From Dentipellis sp. KUC8613 (Eukaryota > Basidiomycota > Agaricomycetes > Russulales > Hericiaceae): a stretch of DNA of 64,000 bases. The notes under the pieces were generated by a model. That model saw only the letters and a program-made list of their open reading frames with translations, was not told the origin of the DNA and did not search any database. Within the stretch, counting starts at the first letter, position 1, and the number at the start of each line of letters is the position of its first letter. The stretch lies in NCBI GenBank assembly GCA_002286715.1, contig NSJX01000034.1, positions 186,001 to 250,000 of the forward strand, in the 5' to 3' direction. The position numbers and the translations under genes are program-made. Shown here piece by piece: positions 59,999 to 64,000 of this stretch.

Positions 59999-62900
59999 TA
60001 TGTGTGCTTTTGCTGCTGCTGCTGCTGCTGCTGCTGCCCTGCAGAGGCAGAGGCGCTGGGATATGCGTATGCTATCCGACTCGGACCATCTGCACATGCG
60101 AGCATGGTGCACCATACCATTCATCTCAGGCCTAGGCTCTTCCCGCGGCAGCCCACTATCTTGGTAACTCTGACCGAATACAACGTTTCCATCCAGCCTG
60201 CTCCCAGCGCCCGTTCATGGGTACAGTAGGCTACATCGGCAGCTGCAGAATGTATCGAGATGGACAAGTAAAGGCCTCTCGATTCGAGGCTCTCGACTCG
60301 ACCTCGCGCGCGCGGCTCTCGACTCGACATGCCGCGACGGCGACGCTCGCCACACGCCGTCGATCGCTAGAGCTAGCAGTTGCGCACCGACGTCAGAGCT
60401 AGAGGCGCAAGCTCACATGCACAAGCTGCAAGGGCTGGCCAGATCAAGGAAAGTTCAAGTTCGGTGCCGATACCATTCGATTCGATAAGCACTTAGTCGA
60501 TCGGTCCGTAGGCTCTTCGAATTGAGAAGGCCCAGGCCGTACCGACGCGTACGGTCGCGTCGTCCCAGTCTGAGTTTGTATACTTATATGCGACGTTCAA
60601 CGTTCAACGTCAACGTTCAACGCTCGACCTCCTGAGCAGATTAGGATCGGTAGTCCAGAACGCCCGCATGATCACAACGTACTGTACGTAGCACGTATCT
60701 AGATGCGAATTCGAGGGTTCAGCGCGTTCTACAAATTGCACTCCATCCGGGGCTACGAACCTGACGCGACCTCGCTAGTTGCGGCGTGCGGCGTGCTACG
60801 GCGGAGTCCAGTAAGCAGCTGAAGCTTCTTCGCGAGGGGATTTGTATTTACGACGCTGGGTCCAGAGTTGGGAGTCCAGACACGGACACGGGCTCGGACG
60901 CGGAGGCTTTAATTGACGCTCGAGGCTCGGAGAAGGAGAAGGAGGAGAAGAAGCAGGAGGGGAAGGGGAAGGGGGCTGCTTAATTGAATTGGATTCGAAG
61001 TTCGGCATCCCGGGTGTATATGCTGGAGCTGTGGTGACAATGAGTGCCGGGGCGGCATCTAAGGCTGCGAGATACGGAACATAGAGCCCGTTCTATAGGC
61101 TGCTATAGCACTTGGGTCAATTGGAGTGGTCTGGAGGATGGACCCGGTGCGTTTCAAGAGGATGCATATGTATTGTGCTGTACTCGAATACGCGAATTGA
61201 GGCTGGAGTCTGGGCTGCATGCTCTGGACTGGGTGTGCAGACTCAGCACTCAGATCGAAGTCAATGTTAGATATCGAAGATCGACTATGTAGTAGCCCGG
61301 GGCGGTGGGGCGTCGAGAGCCAGACCTAGACATGGCGCGAAAAGAGAATGCTACTGTAGTCTGTGGACGCGGGCGTAGATGGCGCCTCGAAAGTCGGAAA
61401 TGGACTTGCGAGGAGTGCTAGTCACGGGTGGTGGGTGGCGAGATACATATGCATATGCGCGCACAGGTGGCCATGGAGCGCGTCGGAGCGGGTGGAGAAA
61501 ACATCATTACAGTATCCATTGTCCGATATTCGAGATTGATATCCAAGCCAGCTGCAGCCGCTACATAGCACCACAGCAGAGAGAGCTGATACCCGGAGCA
61601 AGATCGAGAGGAGCGCGAAATGGAGCGCATCGCGTGCAGTTGGGTACGCGAGGTCCGCGGTTGGGTATGTATGTGATTAATATTGAAGACGAGGCCTGAG
61701 CTGGCGCTCCTTCCGGTCTAGTACTTGCGGACGTGGCGCAGGGCGGAGCGGATTCATTCTCGTTCCCTGTTTCCTGTTTCCTGTTTCTTGTTCCGCGTCC
61801 TGCAGATAGACAGCAGAGGAGCGGAGGACAAGTACTGGACGGAGAGCGGAGGAAGACGCACATGTGACCGCGCCGCGACTCTTGCGCACGCGACTTACGC
61901 GACGTCCTCTGGCGCACGCGGCATTTGCGCGACCATCGGACGTAACGAACCTAACCTTTCATCTCTAGTCTCAGGCATGACGCGTACGTCGACGCCAGCG
62001 CCGTTAACCCTCCGCCCTCCGCCCTGCTCATCGCGCACGCCTATAACGCGTGTTGATGTTCATGTTGGCTATTGGCGGCGATGATGCAACGGAGCTGGGA
62101 CGGGGATAGCGCGGCGGGCTCGGGGATCAGGAAAGAGGGACGGAGGGACGGAGGGACATAACGGCACAATCGCCGCCTGCCCGCCTGCCTGCGTGCGTGC
62201 GTGTCCTGCGCGTGCGTCGTGGCGTTTTTGATCACCGCACGCCCACGGGCCACGGAGTGCTGGGTGCTGGATCAGGATATGTACCCATGCACGCGCTGAG
62301 AACTGGATCAACACGCACCCACAAGAAGCCACGGCAGCGAAGCGAGGAAGCGTCTTTGGACGTTTCGACTCCTCGTGCGTGTCAGAGGCCGCGGGTGGTG
62401 GTGGGATTACGTGCGGGTTATGTTTGTCTTTGTTCGTTCGCGGTTCGTGGTTCGTGGTGCGTGGGTCGTGGTTCGTGGTTCGTGGTTGATGTTCAGCGAG
62501 CGGGGATTAGAGAGGAATTCCGGAGGGATGGTGGTATGGGATGAGATGAGATAAGATGGGACGCGTGCGGTGGAGGGGCTCGAGGACTCGAAGACGCGTA
62601 CTCGATGGGCGAGGAGGTAGAGATGAAGACGGAGATAGAAACTAGATTCCCTCCCGTACGCCGTCAGCAACCAATTTCCAGCAATACCACCCTCGCAAAC
62701 CGACGTCAACGTCAACTTCAACGTCAACATCTCGCACCAGTACTTACTCGCGGTCACGGTGGACACCAAGTAAGCAACACCATTGAATATTGAATATTGA
62801 CGTCCCATCCCCGTCCCCCGTTCTCGTTCTCGTTACCCGCATCCGCATCGGCCCTGACGTCTAACTCTAAACCGCTCCCCCGCCCATACGTACATAGCGC

Positions 62901-64000
62901 ATACTGTAGGTCTGAATATTGGATAAGTATACTAGTGGGCACTTACCGCACACCCCGTGCTCTGCGCTGAGCCGCGCCGCGTCCGATAACCTTCTGCTCT
63001 GCTCTGTGCCGCGCCGCGCCGCGTCCAACAAGCTCAAGCTTAGACTCAGGCTCGAGCTTGTGCTCGAGGCCCTGGTCGACTGCACGGTACCGTCCACTCG
63101 CTAGCTAGCAGGCCGATTGGACTCGAGCTCGAGGCCCTAGTCGACCAGCTGCCGTGGTGCACGGCCCAGTGCGCACGGCACCGTCCACCCACTCACTCGC
63201 TAGCTAGCAGGCCGATCGCAGCAGCAGCAGCAGCTGAAACGCGACCACCTCCTAACCTCCTAACCTAACCCGACCCGCCGACCGCGCAGGGGGCCCAGAA
63301 CGCGCCTCCTCCTCCTCCTCCTCCTCCTCCTCCTCCTCCGATGACGGCACCATACCCGTAGCCGCGATCACGCTCATGAGTGGGCAGACTGGCTATAGGC
63401 AATAGGCAATAGGCAATTGCGATTGCGATAGCTCGAGCTCCGCCACTTGCGATGGACAGACAGACAGACAGACAGACAGCTCGCGGCGTGCGGCGTAGGG
63501 CGTATGGGTGTGGTGGCTGGTGGCTGGTGGCTGGTGGCTGGGTGTGGTAGCTGGTGTCGCGTAAGTTGCCGTACTCAGGGGAGAGATGGGGCTCGAGATG
63601 GTGATGCCAATTCGCGTCGCGTACGTAGTGTAAGTACGTGAGGATCCACCGCCGCGCCCGCGCCCGCGCCCGCGCTGGTTATCCCCGGGAATCATTAATC
63701 ACGAGCATTTGCCATCCCATTGCCATTACCTTCCTGCCCGGTCCAGTCCCGTGTCTTTTCGCGACCAAGTTCAAGTTCCAAGTTCAAGTTCACGTTGAAT
63801 GTGAAGTCCACGCGCACACACGAGCCAAATTGTAATCCAAACAGCATATGATTCAGTACGGGAGGGTGTGTCGATGTATACGTATGTATGTATGAAAGTA
63901 TGATGTATAGCCGGCTCTACGAATATACGACTATAGCGGTGCCAGCCTGGGTATGTATGTCTGCGCATACGGGATACGGGATACGGGGTACGGTAATTAT
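59999..64000. repeat. Gene-free region packed with diverse short tandem repeats
   Basis: Arrays seen: (tgc)n 60010-60037; acgttca-type 60592-60623; tttcctg-type 61761-61791; gggacgga-type 62135-62157; ggttcgtg-type 62441-62488; aacgtc-type 62701-62730; (cag)n 63218-63235; (ctc)n 63305-63338; aataggc-type 63393-63416; (gaca)n 63454-63479; ggtggct-type 63511-63540; gcccgc-type 63651-63674; aagttc-type 63765-63793; atacggg-type 63966-63993. A larger imperfect duplication with cgctagctagcaggccgat lies at about 63063-63118 and 63121-63226. No gene or telomere repeat is seen. Confidence 0.75.

Noticed and set aside
63454..63540. CRISPR-like or other spaced-repeat array
   Set aside because: Units are contiguous microsatellites (gaca, ggtggct) without spacers, in a eukaryotic context.
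63960..64000. Telomere repeat at the window end
   Set aside because: The atacggg-type units do not match the TTAGGG repeat used by most fungi, and only about four units are present.

Overview
The window is nuclear DNA of a filamentous basidiomycete, most likely a mushroom-forming Agaricomycete. The grounds are dense GC-rich genes split by many 50-60 nt GT-AG introns, CT-rich promoters, a degenerate FunK1-type fungal kinase, a seven-TM protein family typical of mushrooms, twin ABC half-transporters and a LINE whose RT carries a QADD box. All CDS spans below are genomic (introns included) and were joined by eye from splice signals and protein homology. No species is claimed.

Layout. 1-1113: upstream sequence with a small TIR element. 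1114-8105: housekeeping block (SEC4/Rab8 GTPase +; ARP5 of the INO80 complex -, with an inverted-repeat element in its first intron; an APH-fold kinase +). About 8250-13790: an apparently intact non-LTR retrotransposon with unusual domain order (endonuclease, RNase H, then RT) and two putative spliceosomal introns. 13857-26421: small ORF, Dal5-like MFS transporter, F-box-type LRR protein, conserved LRR protein, an unrecognised protein, and a secreted GMC oxidoreductase. 26597-32567: two tandem ABC half-transporters. 32941-41958: four housekeeping genes on the minus strand (nucleoporin NIC96, SMN-like protein, peroxisomal SCP-x-type thiolase, translation factor eIF5). 43938-48115: a seven-TM protein whose last exon and 3' flank have been tandemly duplicated. 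48779-53749: a divergent pair, PHD-finger protein (-) and DNMT2 tRNA methyltransferase (+). 54560-55080: FunK1 kinase pseudogene. 55897-55971: initiator tRNA-Met. 55972-64000: about 8 kb with no recognisable gene, increasingly packed with unrelated short tandem repeats.

How it fits together. Most genes are unlinked core functions (secretion, chromatin remodelling, nuclear pore, snRNP assembly, beta-oxidation-type thiolysis, translation initiation, tRNA modification). Accessory genes (GMC oxidase, MFS, ABC pair, F-box/LRR, FunK1, seven-TM) are interspersed and do not form a convincing metabolic cluster. The most unusual item is the LINE: conventional splicing would join ORF1 to ORF2 in frame and would also restore an otherwise frameshifted RNase H domain.
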